Made by a program: the position numbers and the translations under genes. The notes beneath the pieces are model-generated. The model was not told the DNA's origin. It saw nothing but the letters and a program-made list of their open reading frames with translations, and made no database searches. A DNA stretch of 64,000 nucleotides. Source: Conus ventricosus (taxonomy: Eukaryota; Mollusca; Gastropoda; Neogastropoda; Conidae). The stretch is taken from the NCBI GenBank assembly GCA_018398815.1, contig CM031614.1, positions 46,313,373-46,377,372 on the forward strand, in the 5' to 3' direction. Of the stretch, positions 45,440 to 59,800 are shown piece after piece. Position 1 is the first letter of the stretch; every line of letters starts with the position of its first letter.

Positions 45440-45970
45440 GATTTCATATCAGACTAGAAGTCTCACGTCGTCTGAGGCATACGTCGGTCATCACTCTCCA
45501 GTTGGGTCGGGGGATCCTTTCTCACTGTGGCACTGGAAGGAATGAGGAGGCAGACCGTCTGTCCAAGAAACAGCAGCAGGCAGGAACAGTCAGGGCACCC
45601 GATGTCCTTCAGTGAAGCAAAAACGATCATGAGGAACAACTCAGAAGAGCGTGCGCCAACGCCTGGACATTTTGACTGAAAAGGACAGCATCCACCTACT
45701 CGACAAACCAGCTCAAGTTACCATCTTCAGTTTGCGAACAGGACACTGCCGGCTCCTCTCTCATCTCTCACGTCTCAGACTCTCTCATACTGACATGTTG
45801 CACATGCTCCCAAACCCCCATCCACATTTACAGTACTGCCCCTCCTTTGAAGCCTTGAGACGCCAGACGTGGCGCAGTCCGGTTGAGGTCCAGGAGAAGC
45901 TGTGCAGGGGACCGGTGGGGTCTCTGCGGCGGACTGCTGACTTCGCCTTACTAACCGGAATAAGAAAGAA
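45440..45970 (+). mobile_element. LINE fragment with RNase H end (I/Nimbus type)
   Basis: The frame at 45510-45560 reads IPSHCGTGRNEEADRLSKK, the end of the RNase H domain carried by I-clade LINEs (GNEEADRLAK-type motif). The frame from 45700 reads QVTIFSLRTGHCRLLSHLSR and VGSLRRTADFALLTGI, the C-terminal knuckle region of the same ORF. Two stops lie between them. 5' truncated, with decay beginning in the 3' part. Confidence 0.7.
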
Positions 45971-46399
45971 AGAAAGGATCGTCAGTGTTCGGGTATCGCT
46001 CCAGTCGCCGTGCATGACGTCGGGGACGCAGAAACAGTCTGTTGCCAGTCCGTCTCAGACCGTTTCGCGCGGTCTTACTTTCCAAATTTTTTCCTGGTTT
46101 TTACCAAAAACTTGGGAGGATCCGATTTCAATACCCCACGTTTACTACCCTTTTCAGAGGGGGAACGATAGGGAAATCTCCCGAACACGTCCCAAGAAAT
46201 AGGGAAAAGGCAGCCGGGGTGACGGATACCACACGGTGGGGAAGGTAAGCCAATTCCTAATGGGACAACCTCCTAAGACGCGGTATCAGAATATCCTGCA
46301 GACGCCCCATTTTCCTTTCCATTGCTAATTTTGGTGCCCGTTGGGCTCATGTCTTAGGTGCAATGGATGCCCTGCCTGAGGAGGAAACCACTTCATTTA

Positions 46400-47190
46400 C
46401 CTTCCCCAACTAGCCTACTGTGTAGAATGTAAATCCCCCCCGCACTGTATGTTGGCTTGACAACACTGGGCCTTAAGGCTGTTTGCTTTCTTGGGCGTGT
46501 GGCGTCAAAAGGGGTTTTAGCAGTAGAAAAGTGCTTTACTTTAGTTATACAGTGTATTACAAATTTGGTTGTCATGAAAACGAGCGTATTTTCGACCAGA
46601 TTTGCAAGATTTAAAACCATCCGAGCTTCTTCTTCTTTCTTGGATGAACTTAAAACATTGGTCATTCCCAAGTTGAGGAGCTCCCAGTGCATGAATCCAA
46701 ATAACTATCAAGTATTTAAATCCTCTTTTTGCATGGGGCAACAACGGAAAAGTGTTCTTCATCTTTCTTCCAAAGCTCGTTCATGCGATTTGATATGACA
46801 AGCTAGCGACAAGACACACCACAATGGCGTTTAAGCTTGCCGGCTGAAGCGCTATACAGTTGTTTGGATGTGGAAAAAGAAGGGAAGTAAAGGGGAAAGT
46901 GAAGGGAACAATTGATTAGCCTCTCAATCACAAGATAGGAGATGCCCTTTTTCCAATCACACAATACAGGTGGCTGTCTTTCAGAAATCACCCCTTAACC
47001 AAAGCTCCATAGCAAGAAGCAGCGACAATTGGTAATAGAAAATATTCAATTTTGATATGCCGAGAGTTCGCAAATGTAGAATTAGCGTAATAACCCCCAA
47101 GGCGTGTGAGCCAGAGCATTGCTTGAACCAGAAGTAAAAAAAAAAAGTAGGGCCGCAAATGCCTGAAACGCTAAATTTGGTCAACTATAT
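46400..47190 (-). mobile_element. LINE reverse-transcriptase fragment, copy 1 (noisy)
   Basis: Aligns in order with 61190-61740: GGTTGTCATGAAAAC and ACCAGATTTGCAAGAT (46570-46612), AAGCTTGCCGGCTGAAGCGC (46833-46852), and the frame at 46981-47184 (minus strand) with LGISKLNIFYYQLSLLLAME. The frame is shattered. Confidence 0.5.
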
Positions 47191-47599
47191 TGGACACTCT
47201 GATTCACTGACATTCACTGCCTGTCTTTACTGCTTCAACGCCTGCTTCAACTTTTTGGTGCTTCGGCGGCCACAGAGTTTTACTTATTCAAATGTCTTGT
47301 TTATTAATCAACTTTGATAAATGCACCTGGTGCCCTTGATATCTTCATTTACAGAGAGACCGACAGCTGTCTTGAATTTACGGGCTCAAGCCAAACCCTA
47401 AAACCCTTTACTTTTTCCCAGCAAACCCCCCTATTGTGTGTTGCGGCGGGTTGCGTGCGATTGGGGTTTTATATTGTTGTTTTGTTATTGTTTTGTTTTG
47501 TTTTTCTGTTTTACTGATAATAAATATATTATATTCTGAACACCTTTCTTAAAATAATCTCCTGCCCCCTCCCCCCCCCATCATGCACACCCCCCCTGC

Positions 47600-47885
47600 A
47601 CATCAAGTCATCCCAAGTTCTTAAATCAAGTCACCCAAGTCACCTAGTTCTTTCTCAAATTCCTCAAGTCACTTTAATTCTTACTCAAGTTTTCCTCAAG
47701 TCACCCCAAGTCACCCCAAGTTCTTACCAAGTCATCCTAAGTCACTTCTAAGTTCTTCCAAGTCTCCTCCAAACATCCTCAAGTCATCCCCAAGTCACCC
47801 CAAGTCACTCTTAATTCTTACTAAGTCATCCCCCAATCACCTCAAGTTTTTACCCAAGTTAAACCCAAGATCATAATAAACATCC
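47600..47885. repeat. Degenerate minisatellite, AAGTCAYCCC type
   Basis: Irregular units such as AAGTCACCCC, AAGTCATCCC and AAGTTCTTAC recur roughly every 10 bases, with many small indels. Confidence 0.7.
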
Positions 47886-50800
47886 TCTAAGTAAAACCAA
47901 GTTCTTTTTTAAGTATCTTAAATTATTAAAAAAAAAAAAAAACAACTTGTTTTTACTTTAAAAAGTAAATGTCTAATAAGTAAACCCCCGCCTCAAAAAA
48001 GCGTCATCGTTGAGGATGCTTGCTCAGTGTCATTGGTGAGATCGGTTTTGCATAATCTTAATGAAGTTCTTCCCTAAGCAACCCATTGATTCAATTCTGG
48101 TCTATGGGAAAACTTTTTTAGACTCCATGTCTTTATTTATTGACACCCTCTTTTTTAAAACGCCATGTTTCTTTTTTTTTCAAAAAAATTTAAATTTAAG
48201 TTCTTTAAAATATTTTCCCTTGAAATGGCAAAATGATCTTTTGTTGTTTGGGGGTTGGGGTGCTTTGTTTCGTATTTAGTGGTTTTAGATTTTTTTGGCT
48301 GCTTTTTTTTTGTTGCCATTCTTTATATTTTTATAACCGTAATAACCCCCCGCAGTACAAGGCGCCAAAAAAAGGAACAGTTTTAAGTTCAATATTCATG
48401 AAGACTTTGGGGCTGTAGGGCTTTTAAACTATGGGGTTTTTATGCTGGGATTGAATCAACTGTTTTAGCTTTGGGGGTTTTTGTTTTCATGATGGTTATA
48501 TTCTGAACATTAATTTTTTTTTCTGTTCCACCTTTCTAATTTTTCTTTTTCTTTTAAAACGCCCCGGATCTTTTCACTGGTCCCCACCTGATTTATGTTT
48601 TTGATTCGCGATTTTCTGGCTTGGTTTTCTTTCTCCCCCTGATTCAGTGTTTTTTGATTTTGTGATTTTTGGCTCGGTCATTTTGAAGGGGAAAAAAAAT
48701 CTTTGATTAAAAGTAATTAAACCCATATTAACGGCGATAACAATGTTCCAAATCTGTGTATGATCACATCCTAGAGATTAATGCTTTGTTTAAAAGGATT
48801 GCGTTAAAACAACATAAAAAACTTGTTTGAAACAATGGAGCAAAAACTACGACTAGTTTATGTACAAACTAAGAACCGTTTGCCCACGTTTTTACCATCT
48901 CACCCCCAACTGGCCTCATACCTGTTTTGATACTTTTTAAAGTCTTGTGGCACATTGTTTATTGTTCTATGCTGAATTCAGTTCCGAGGAAAAGTTTTGT
49001 TTTTCCACATGCTGCCAAAGAATACAACCTCTCCTTTTTTGCATAATACTTTTTTTATCAACTTCTTCTTTGTAAGCCCAGACGGGGTACCCCTCTAGCT
49101 CAGCAATCATCGTGTTTATGTTTTTTTATTAATTATAATTTTTTATTTTTAAAAAAGACGCCGAAAAAAAGTTTCTAACCTTTTTACCATTCTCGTTAGG
49201 GGGGGCCTGAGTATAGGAACACAATGCTTGGGGAAAAGCTTTTTAAGAATTAAACCCGCAGATCTTCAAACAATTTTTGGGGTTCAGCAAGCTAAATGCT
49301 ATCATTGCAGCTTCGTTTGCCACGAAAAGATTTTTTTGTCAAGCAAGGAATAATTTTCCCGACAGTTAAAAAGTAAAAAAAAATACATTTATAAAAAAAG
49401 GCTTCACTCGTAATGAGATGGGGGGCGCTGTGGTGAATGCGCTTGCTTTTACGAAGTAAATTTCGCTTAGTAAAATGCGGGATGGGGCGGGGAAAAAAAG
49501 CAAACAAAGTGTGGAGCAACGCTGCAGCACAAGATAACTATGAAAAAAAGAGAATTGAGCAGTTAATTTTTTTAAACACACTGAAAAAAAAGGGCTGCAG
49601 CTTTCACATTAAAGAGTTGATCAAGCAATAAAAGAATAATTTTTGTAAGGGGGGAAAACCCAAGAGACATTGCTCCCACCAAAAAAATTTTAGTGACTTT
49701 TTCAGCCCTCAGAAAAACAAAAAAGCAAGAAATCGGGTTTTTTGTCTTGGGGATGACCGTCGTGTATTTGTTTGGGATAATATTGGGGTGAATAAAAAAA
49801 GAACAAAATCTATTATTCGCCCAAAAGGGAAAGGAAGGGGAATAACAGCAATTAAAAAGTAACCAAGCAGCGGGAGTAGTAACAAACACAAAAGAAGGCT
49901 ATTAAACAACGATTTGGGAAATTTATTTCCCGCGCCCCAGACGAATCAAACCACACTTTGTGAATACAATACCGAACGACACCCCTCAAAGGACCTTTTA
50001 TAAATTTTCCTCATGATCGATTTAAAGAAAAAATTTAAGTACGCCTCACAGCATTGCATGGGTTCAAGATACAAAGATGCGAACCATTAAACACAAAGAG
50101 TGGCTTTTTTGCTGTTGCTGTTGCCATACAACTGATAACCAACGGGTCCCCTAACTTATCCCCCCATGATTCAAATCCCATGATGGAAAAGAATTTTTTA
50201 AGGCCCAATGAATAATTTTGTTAAAACACGGTTACCATTAAAAAAAGGGATTCCAGGAGTTTTACAATCACAGGCTTTTGTTGAAAACTTAACAAACAGT
50301 TTTCTGAAAAGGGTTTTCTCTACCGTATCACAGAGGCTGATTGACAATTCCGCAAAAACAGAATGGGTTAGAAGACTGCCTCGTTTTTTCGCGCAAAAAA
50401 TAATGAAAATTTAAAGGACTAAAACCAGTACAAGCAATCAAAAAAAAAACAAAAATGTTGTTGAAGGAAGTCTTCATCCCCGGGAAACATTACCCTTTGT
50501 TTGAAAGTAAGGTCTTTTTTTTACCGGAGAACAGAAGGGGAACCGCACAGGGCAACCGATCCGTTTTTGGAGTTTGTCCATTTTTGAAATAAAAAGAAAT
50601 TTTAAAAAAGAATCCGCCCCCTGTTTATTTTAAAAAACTGACCACAAAAAACAACCAGCTCCTCAAAGATCTTTTTGAAAGAAGAACTGAGATAAACCCG
50701 CCCGACACAGTTCCGCTTAATTAAAATTAAAGTAATATTCTGAGTTAAAAAGGAACTCAGAAGAAAGCCCCGAAGGAAGCGCGAATGAAACAAGAAAAAA

Positions 50801-53800
50801 ATTAAAAAAACTTTGGAATTAAAATGAGAAACATTGAAAACGAATTTTGCTATTAAAGCAAAACTTGGAGGTTCGCAACACACTAAACCCTCCAGATCCC
50901 TACAGCCTAAAAACCCAAATTTTGACTATCAAAAAAGGGATAAGGAATATCTTTAAAAAATAAAAAAAAATTCGAGCGCACAAGCAAACATGAGAAAAAA
51001 TTTATCTGAATTGGGAAAATGATAGATTGATTTTCGATAAAGTTATGAAAAAATAGGACCCGAAGAAAATATTAATTATGCGTTCTCCAATGCCCGATTT
51101 CATAGAAAAATTGGGTTAACAACACAAAGTTTTTTTGTTTGTTCTATCTAATGATTCTTTGTTACAAAGTTGTGTTATCTCATGTAAAAGATCGTAGTTT
51201 TTTCGTTGTATGATGAAAAGTCTTTTTTCCAAAAAATGCTTTTTTATATTGTCAGTGTATGTTTTCTGCAAACACTGCGAGTATCCCCTTTTCTTTCTTA
51301 AAGATTTTTCCTGGCCGAAATCTGTACATTTTCGACCTTAAACCCCTAAAATCCTAAAACACCTTTTCCCGATAACACCTTATCTTTCCTAAACCTTCTT
51401 GTTTAATTTAAGTAAAGGGAGCTTTTAGGGTAATCAGATGTGTCACCCTCCTCATGCCCTTTGCTACTTCTAATTTCCCTGTCTTTATAGATTCTTTTTT
51501 GTAGGGGTATCTATAAAAAAACTATTTTGTATCGTGTAAAGCACCCGGACTCTGGGTAAAAAGGTTTAAAATACAAAAGAAACTCTAAATTAAAAACTTG
51601 TAATTAAAACGGTAAACCCCAAAAAATACAGGTTTGTCCAATTTGATTTTTTTTTTTTCATTATTATCAAAAAGATGATCATGAATCTTCTAAAATCCCT
51701 GAAATTTGGTTTTGAAGTCCGTTTAAATTGCTTCGTTTTCCTTTTGGGGACTAAACTACATCTTTTCGCTGTTGACAAAAGTGTTGTTCATCAACTTGAA
51801 AAAGTTTTTTCTGAAGCATCTGTGGATTTAGTTCTGAAACAGTGTTCTTTATATGTATGGTTTTCATGAACTGTTCTTGTCAAAAACAATTTTTGCGAAC
51901 TCTGTAACTTTAAACCCTTCTTAAATAAAATGTAGAATCTGTAAGGGAGACAAAATTTTTTTTTTCCTCGAAATTAGCACAATTTAGGTGGTTCTGTTTT
52001 TCGCCCTCTTTAGACTTTTTTGTGTAAAGGTAGTCTTTTTTGCAGGCATGGAGTTCATGAGGATATTCAATCAACTTCTAGAATGACCCCGTGTTGATCA
52101 GGCCCAAACGCCCAACCCCCTTTTTGCCTTTTGAATTTTTTTGGTTGTCTCTGGTACATTTAAATTGCGTAATGGGAATGTTGCGCCATTGCCCTTCATC
52201 AGATTGTTTGCATCTAAATACTGGATAGTTAGCTTTTACTCGGGTCATAAAATCCAATATTTTTTTGTTTGCTTTCAGTAATGATGTGACGCCATCTAAT
52301 TCCCCCCACGCAATCCTTTTCAAACATCTGAATCTTGGTAGGTCAAAAAATAAATCAATCTGTACTCCCCGTAAAATTTAAGAAAGCGTCCCCTCTCCCC
52401 GGCGCCCGAAATGAAAAACGCAGGATCCAGGCTGTAATGTTTCTGCAGGGTTTTTAAATTTTCAAAAAAACCCCAACAAACAACCACCATCAAGTAGATC
52501 ATGTAGCTCCCCTCGTTTTACAATCTAACTTCGCCCCCATCTTAGCATGCTGTAATCAACACTGAGTCCTTTCCTTAAGACTAGAAAAAACGCGCCTTTA
52601 GGGGGAAGTGTATCTTATCAAACCCTTTTCCCAACTGTTTTATGTACTCATAAGGTAAAGGGCCCTTTTTAACAAAGGGTTGGGGCAAAAAATTTCTTCT
52701 GTTTTGGCGGACTTTTAAAGGGCAAGCCAGTGACCTAATGATCCTCATGTGCTGATAGAGTCATAAAAAGACAAGTTATTTAAAGTAAACCTGACTTTTC
52801 TATGACGTGCAAGCATCTACCCCGAAGCCTGGTTACTGCTGCAATTAAAAGGGAGTGTAACCTCGCCCAAATTATGAAAGAAAAAGGGGGACTTCCCTGT
52901 CTTTGGACAAACTTTGTTGAAAAAGATTTTCATTTTTTACGCGCTCCTCTGAATTTCCGTAAAAGTGATATGGTCTCTTACCCGCTGGCCACCAAAGGGC
53001 CCCCTGTTGGATTCTCTGCGTCTGTTTAAAAGGCCTAAACCCGGGGGCAAAAAAGGCCCCCCCAAAACCAAAAGTGAGTGGCTAAGTCAAAATGTTCTTT
53101 GGGCTTTAGGGGTCTTTTATTTCAATAAAATTCAGATTATTAAACAGGGGTTTTCGCCTTGCTCATGCTTCTAAAAGTATTTGCAGCATTAGGCCCCCTA
53201 TAAATTCGGCTTTGAAAGAAAGCCATCTGACCTGACAATAATGAAGCAAAGAACAATCTATATTTCCTTTTTGCTGTTTTTTTGAATTTTTTTGGCGCTG
53301 GGGCCCTTTATAAGGGAAAAAAACCTCGAAGTCCGTAAACAACGTATGGGAATTTTGCATCCGTTTCCCGTTCTTAAAACTAACTTAAAACCAGGCGGGG
53401 GGTAGTTATTCTGTTTACAGTCAACGGGGGGCGATACAAAGTTCTTTTGTTCAAGGGGGTGGAACGGTTGGATTTTTTTAAACCCTTTTCTACAGAATTC
53501 TTGTTTGCCCCAATTTTTGAAATAGGCCAAAAAATTACTCATTGGGTATCAATGTGTAATGCGGGAGCCCCGCTGGTGAAAAAAAAAAGTAGTAAGTCAA
53601 AATGATTTTGTCTGGCTCCAATCGTTGGGGGTTCTTGGGCACTTTAAACGCTTAGATTTTTCCCCCCACCCATTAAATTGAATTTTTGGGTTTTTTTTGT
53701 CTTTAAACGATCAATTTGGGCTAAACTAACAGGAAAAGGGCACCCACTAAAAGTTAAGATCATTTAGTAAGGGGGATAGTTGACACCTCTCTGGTTTTTT

Positions 53801-56800
53801 CCGACGTGATGCAGCCTTGCAGAACACACCACATGAAACATTGTTGTCTGAATTCTTTTTGTTTTGAATGCTCTTTTTGCTACCAATGTGGGGTATGAAA
53901 TGAAAACTTTCCAAAAATCGATGCATACTTTGCCTGTTTTAATCTGATCTCTAAAATTTTGCCCCTGAAAACCAAGCCTCCATTTTAGCTTCTTTGCGGG
54001 TACTCAAACTGTAAGCGCTGGTCGCCCAACCAGGGGAATCATTAGAAAAGAATACTGTTGTTTATCGAACCCAGACTTCTAATTTTCCATTTATTTACAT
54101 AGCATTAAAACAGCTAACATTACTTTAAACTGGCGGGGATTGTTAGTTTATTGGAAATTGAGAAATACATTGCAAAAAACTTGCCCGTACTTGCTGAATC
54201 AAAACATTGACTGATACATTTTAAAGCTTTTGAAAAATTCTTCCCTTTGCATTCCTTCAAACAATTCGTCCGTCCCCCCATATTCTTATCCAGCTGAGTT
54301 TCTTTTAAAAATCAAAAAATTTTTTTAAATTTTAAAAAAAAATTTAAACCGAATCAAAATCAACGGTCTTTTGTGTTGGGCTCATAAAATAAAAGTATAA
54401 ACCCCTTTGGGGTTTTAATGTGAGCTTTTTAGAACAGAGTTTAAATGTCTCTTTACTTTTTTTAAAATTTTCCCTTTTTTTTTCTCTCGGGGTTTTGGGG
54501 TTGAAAAAAGTTCCTCGCCTTTTTTTGAAACAAACTTTTGTCTTTTTTTATATCAAAAACGGCCTGTAAACACTAAATTCTTCATCCGTAGTTTTGGGCA
54601 CTAGCGCTTATTTTTGCAGTTTGAAAAAGAACAATTTACTGTTTTTTTAACCTAGCTGTGGCTTTTTGGGGTTAGTTTTTTTTTTTTGCTAGCAGCAATT
54701 TTACTAAGAACACAGGGCCAAAGCTAAAGCAAACCGCCTAGAGGTAAACGCGGGGCCCTATGCCTGTTCTAAGAACCAAAACTCGTTCCTGCCGATACCA
54801 CTTTTAGTCGATCCCAGTATTAACATATGTAACAGCATTTAAAAACCAGAATCCCTTTTTTGGTTTTGCTGTATTTGAAAGGGCCTGCTCTATTTTGTTG
54901 CATTTTTTAATGTTTGTTATCTGAAGGTTTTATCTAGGGTTTTTTTACTTCCTCTCTTTGGCACTCCGTGCGTAGGGACATTTGGATAAACTTGAACAAC
55001 ATGCTTTTTTAAAAATAAAAAAAAAAATTTGATTGTATTCTTTTTTTCTGTTATTTAATATTCAGCTGCGATCTATTTAAAAAAAATGTGCTTAAAGGTT
55101 TTTCGCCACTTTTTCTTTATCAATTTTAATGTTTATTTCGTCTCTACCGTTCTCCCCCCTTTCCATCAACTGATTATCCTCTGTCGATTTAGGTCAATCC
55201 ATAAGCCTATTTCGTTTTTAAATAATCACGGTCTAACATTGTGAAGGTGTAGATCTTTGAAAAGGTCAACTGTTGGGTTTCTACACCCCCCACCCCCAAA
55301 CAATTTTCTTTTTCGTCAAAAAAAGTTGAAAGGTTTAAGCCCGACGAGATTTGGTTAGGCTGCCCCCATCGAAATTTTACTTTCGTTTTTTAGGATTTAA
55401 TAAACCCTTTCACTCCCCTTTCAAATGGTTCTTCACTTACACAGCAATAAAATACTTTAAGCGATCTTGCGAACCAAAAAATAAAATTTCCCTATAGCGT
55501 CGGCCTTCTTTTGGGGAAATTTGTATGAGAATCACTCTTTTCGAAATATTGCTAATTTTTCTTAAAATTTTTTGCTCGTCCCTCGCTAAGTTAGGGTTGC
55601 TAACGCGTCAAAATCTAAAGAGGGTTTTAAAATGTTTTACTTTGCTTCGGGGTTTTGTTATCAATAACGCGTTTTTATTCATTAAAAGTTATTTAATACA
55701 ACTGTTTTTAATGCTCCTTTAAAGTATGGCGCATGCGCTTTTTTAAAACTCAAAATCTAAGGGGTGGAAAAGCATTACCTACGCAAAATTTACAGCCACA
55801 TACTTTTTCCGGTTTATTAGCATTGCGGCGCCCATTCTTTTTTTTAGTGCTTCTTCTTTTCTATTCCTTGAAACGCAAGACAGCCCTTTCATTCTCGGGT
55901 TTGCCATAAAAATCAAAAAATTTTAAAAAAAATGTCTGCATTGTGTAAAAAAAAATTTTCTTGCCCCCCAAGTTTATAGAAATTTTTTTACGAGCCCCTC
56001 CAGATTTTGGACAACTGCCGTTTTTGGGGCGTTTCGAGGAGTTCTAAATTTTTAAGTAAGTTGCGCAGAGCCCCGGCACAAACACTTCATCGCTCCAGGT
56101 CGGAAATTTAACAGAAGAATTTGTCTGAACAAAAGTAGACGGGTTATTTGGGAAAAGTAATACCGCTTATTTCCCCTTTACGCCAAAGGCTCTTTCAGCT
56201 TTTTTGGGGTCAAGAAACGAGCCATATGCTTGTTCTTTTTTTTTTAAAAAAAAAAATAAAAATTAAATTTTTTAAAAACTGGCAGGGATTGGGGGTGAAG
56301 AAATTAGATGTTTTAATCCTGGAAGCAGAGTGAAATGATCCCTTTGTACAAAACGCTCAAAAGCTCTCAAGTGGCAAAATAACAGAACCTAAGGGCAATC
56401 ATTTTACCAAAGTTTGGTCAAGAAAACCCCCGAATTAAGACCCAAAGATTTTTAATTAAAAAATGGTCATTTGTTTGAAAAACGTCAAGGCAAATTGTTC
56501 GGCTTACAAAACTAAACCAGACCCCCAAAGTTTTTTCCAAGAGTAATTATCAAAGATCAGTGTGAAAAATCAAAAAACGCCCGGGCTTGTTTTAAACCCA
56601 ATTAAGGGGGGAGGCAGTTTTTAAACTTCAAAAAACACTACAAAACCCCCAGATAACCAAAAGCAAAAAAGGAAAATTTTAAAAATTAAATCAAACGGGA
56701 GACGAAATTTAAAAAAAGCAATAGAAGCGAAACCCTTTTTTTTAGAAGAAACAGCATTTAAAGACTAACAACCCCCCCACCCCTGCGGAAATAGCGGCCC

Positions 56801-59800
56801 CTTTATCACTTTTAAAAAACCCTTTGAGGCGAAAAACAAAAAAATTTCAAAAAGGGGGGAAAAGAAAAAGCATATAAAAAAGAAAAAGAAAAAACCCTTA
56901 GGGTGATGACCCAACTTGTGTATTAAAAAAGAATAACCCCAAAACTAAAAGATCTTGAACAAGAGGTCAGCAGACGAAGTTTTTTCTACTAACCGAGAAC
57001 AATTTCGAACTCAAGTGGCAGAATAGAGAAACCCAAAAATTTATATAAACACAACGCTAGCAAAAATGAACACTGTTTTGAGGCAAGGAGTCCATTAGCA
57101 AACTTTTAACGGCCCTTTGGATTTGCAATAATCACTGGTGATGCTATTTCAGGTGGGGGTGGTTCCGGTTTGGCCTCCCCGCCATCGCCTCCCACCGCCG
57201 ACAAATCATGGGTAAAAAACGCTTATCACTTGCATTTATTAAAAAATTAGCTGGGAAAGCTATAACTCTTTTCCCGGAAAATTTGGGATTGTTGCTGGGT
57301 TTGTCTACTGCAAGCAAAGTAGTTGGGTTTGGGCCGAGCACCATGGACATTAGTTTCTTAAAAGTTGGTTACTCTTTGTAAAATAAAAGAAGGAGAATCC
57401 CAGGGGCCCTTTAAACCAAAAACAACGCTGTTTTCTTTTCTGGCCCTTTTTTCTTTTGGGTTTGGGGATTCGGTTTCAATGGCCTTTGGGGTTTGAACCG
57501 CGGGGATGGGGGGGGGGGGGGAAAACTTTTTGTTTTACGCTTGCAATATACTGGCTCAAAATTTTTTTTCGTTTTTTTTTTTGAAATTTTTTCATTGCCC
57601 GCCCCAAGGGTTTCATTGTTTGTTTTTTTTATTGTTCCATCTGGAGTGAGGCAGAAAAATAGCATGTATAAACCCTGCCAACCGCAAAGTCAACTTTTGA
57701 TCTTTCGAAATTTTAAAAAGTTGTACCTTTTAAAACTTGAAGGCAAATCAACATAAAATTAATGGCGCCCCCTAAAAATTTCCAAAACGGGTTTTTGGGG
57801 CATCAAAGCCATAAAGGACTTTTTGCTCGACTTGCCTGTGCTTGCGAACCTAGCAAACACCAAACGTAATACGAATGAGTCGTTTATTTGTTTTATTCCC
57901 GCTTTGTTAGGCCCCAGAAGTGTCAAATAAAGTTTCCCTGCTGTTTTTTGCTCTTTCTCTATGGACCCGAGGGGGAACGTTTGCTGAAGAGAAAATTGTA
58001 AGAGGATTCCCTCATAGTTTAAATTTCGTGCAGCCCCAAAAAAAAGGGGTTTCCCAAGCCAGATTAAGGTCCCAACTTTTTCTAAAGTCTTCCCTTTAAA
58101 ATTAATATGAATTCGTTACAGATCCCTTTTTAAAAGCCCCAGTTTTTTCTGTTGCTAATGGGTTAAACTTTTTTTCAAAATTTGGGAATGGTGCTTGCAG
58201 TTCAGTCAAAATAGTCGAAGAAATAAAAATGAAATCTAACACTGACCCCACCAAAGTCAGGATGATTTAAAAGATCAGCAACACACCCCACCCCTTGATG
58301 CACAAAACACGAAGTTTAATTTGGGTTTTGAAAAACGCACGGATACTAAACCACACTTTTTCATGTAGTCTTTTTTAATAGGGGGTTAAGATATCTGCTT
58401 AATGGGGTATACCTTTTTTGAAAGGTCAGTCTGGTCCAGAAATGAAAGGGGTCAGTTTTATATTTTTAAGTTGATGGGCCCAACAGAATATTTTGCTTAG
58501 TAATTTGAATGCACTCATTTTATTTCGTTTAAAAAACAATAACAACTCAAAACGCCCTTTTTTTAGAACTGCTATTGATAAAAAATTGCGGAACCAGAAA
58601 GGTTGCGTTCATGAAAATTTTACAAAGTGTTGGGTTTAAAATAAGGAAACGAAGAAGAATAATAAATTCAAAAAATTTAAAAACGGGGCCAAAGTTTGCC
58701 ATTTAAAAATACCTGAGGTTTTTACGGGTTTTTTTCCACTAAAAAAACAATGAGTAACTTTCTTACTCTCAAAATTAACAATGCGAATCTAAAACAATGT
58801 TTAAAATTCAAGCCTGAAGAAGAAGTGGTTACTTTTGATAAGATAGCTAAAGTTGGCTTTGCAGCTACAATTATAGATTTAAATTTCACCAACAAAAAAA
58901 CTTATGAGGGGGAAAATCCCCTCGTCTTGCATTACATCATTACTCTATGTTCATTTAGATGAACTAAGCCTGATGAAAATATATAGGAAGGCCCCAATGT
59001 TTTAAGAGCTCTTTATCCGGAAACTGCTATTGCGTTATAAATTATACAATTCCCTAAAATTTACAGTTTTAAAAGATTTGTTTGTGGGAGGTTTGGATCT
59101 TTAATTAAAAATTGCAGACAAAACAGGGAAAAGTCGGAAATGTGATAATCTGACATTGTTTTGGGAAAAAAAAAAATTATTGTTCTAAAACATGTCGCGT
59201 TACCAGAAAACCGGGAGTTACATTACGCCGAAGGGTTTTAAACCTTAGAAATAAAAGACCTTGCAGACTTTCGGACTTTGACAAAGGTGAGATAGGCCTT
59301 TGGATGGTTTTTGGTACACAAAATGGGTTATAAAAGAAAGAGGTTACGCAACAAAAAGTTTTCCCAAACAAAAACAACGCGCAATGTAAACAAAAATGCT
59401 GGCCCGTATGAATAAAAATATTCGAAAACCGCACAAAAGGACTTTTGAACCATATTTAGAATGGGAAATAAAATTTTAATTTTATAACCCATTTTCATTT
59501 TTTAGCCTCAAAAAAGTTTTGAAAAGCATTCAACCTGGCCTTTTAAGTATCTTATGCCGGGGCGACAATAGTCGGGAAAAAGATTTAAAAAAGCCGTATG
59601 GGAATAAACAAACATCCTCCACAAAAGAAACGTTTTTTAAAAAAACTTCTCAAAAATTTCAGTTCTTTCCCCAAGGAAATTAGGGGGAAAGCGTACAATG
59701 ATATTTGAAATTTCTGTCTTAAAAGATAGGAGAGGGAGGGGTTGTGGGGGTTTGTGACAATTTTAAAAGAAAAAATAGCTGGCAAAACTTGACGTTAAAA

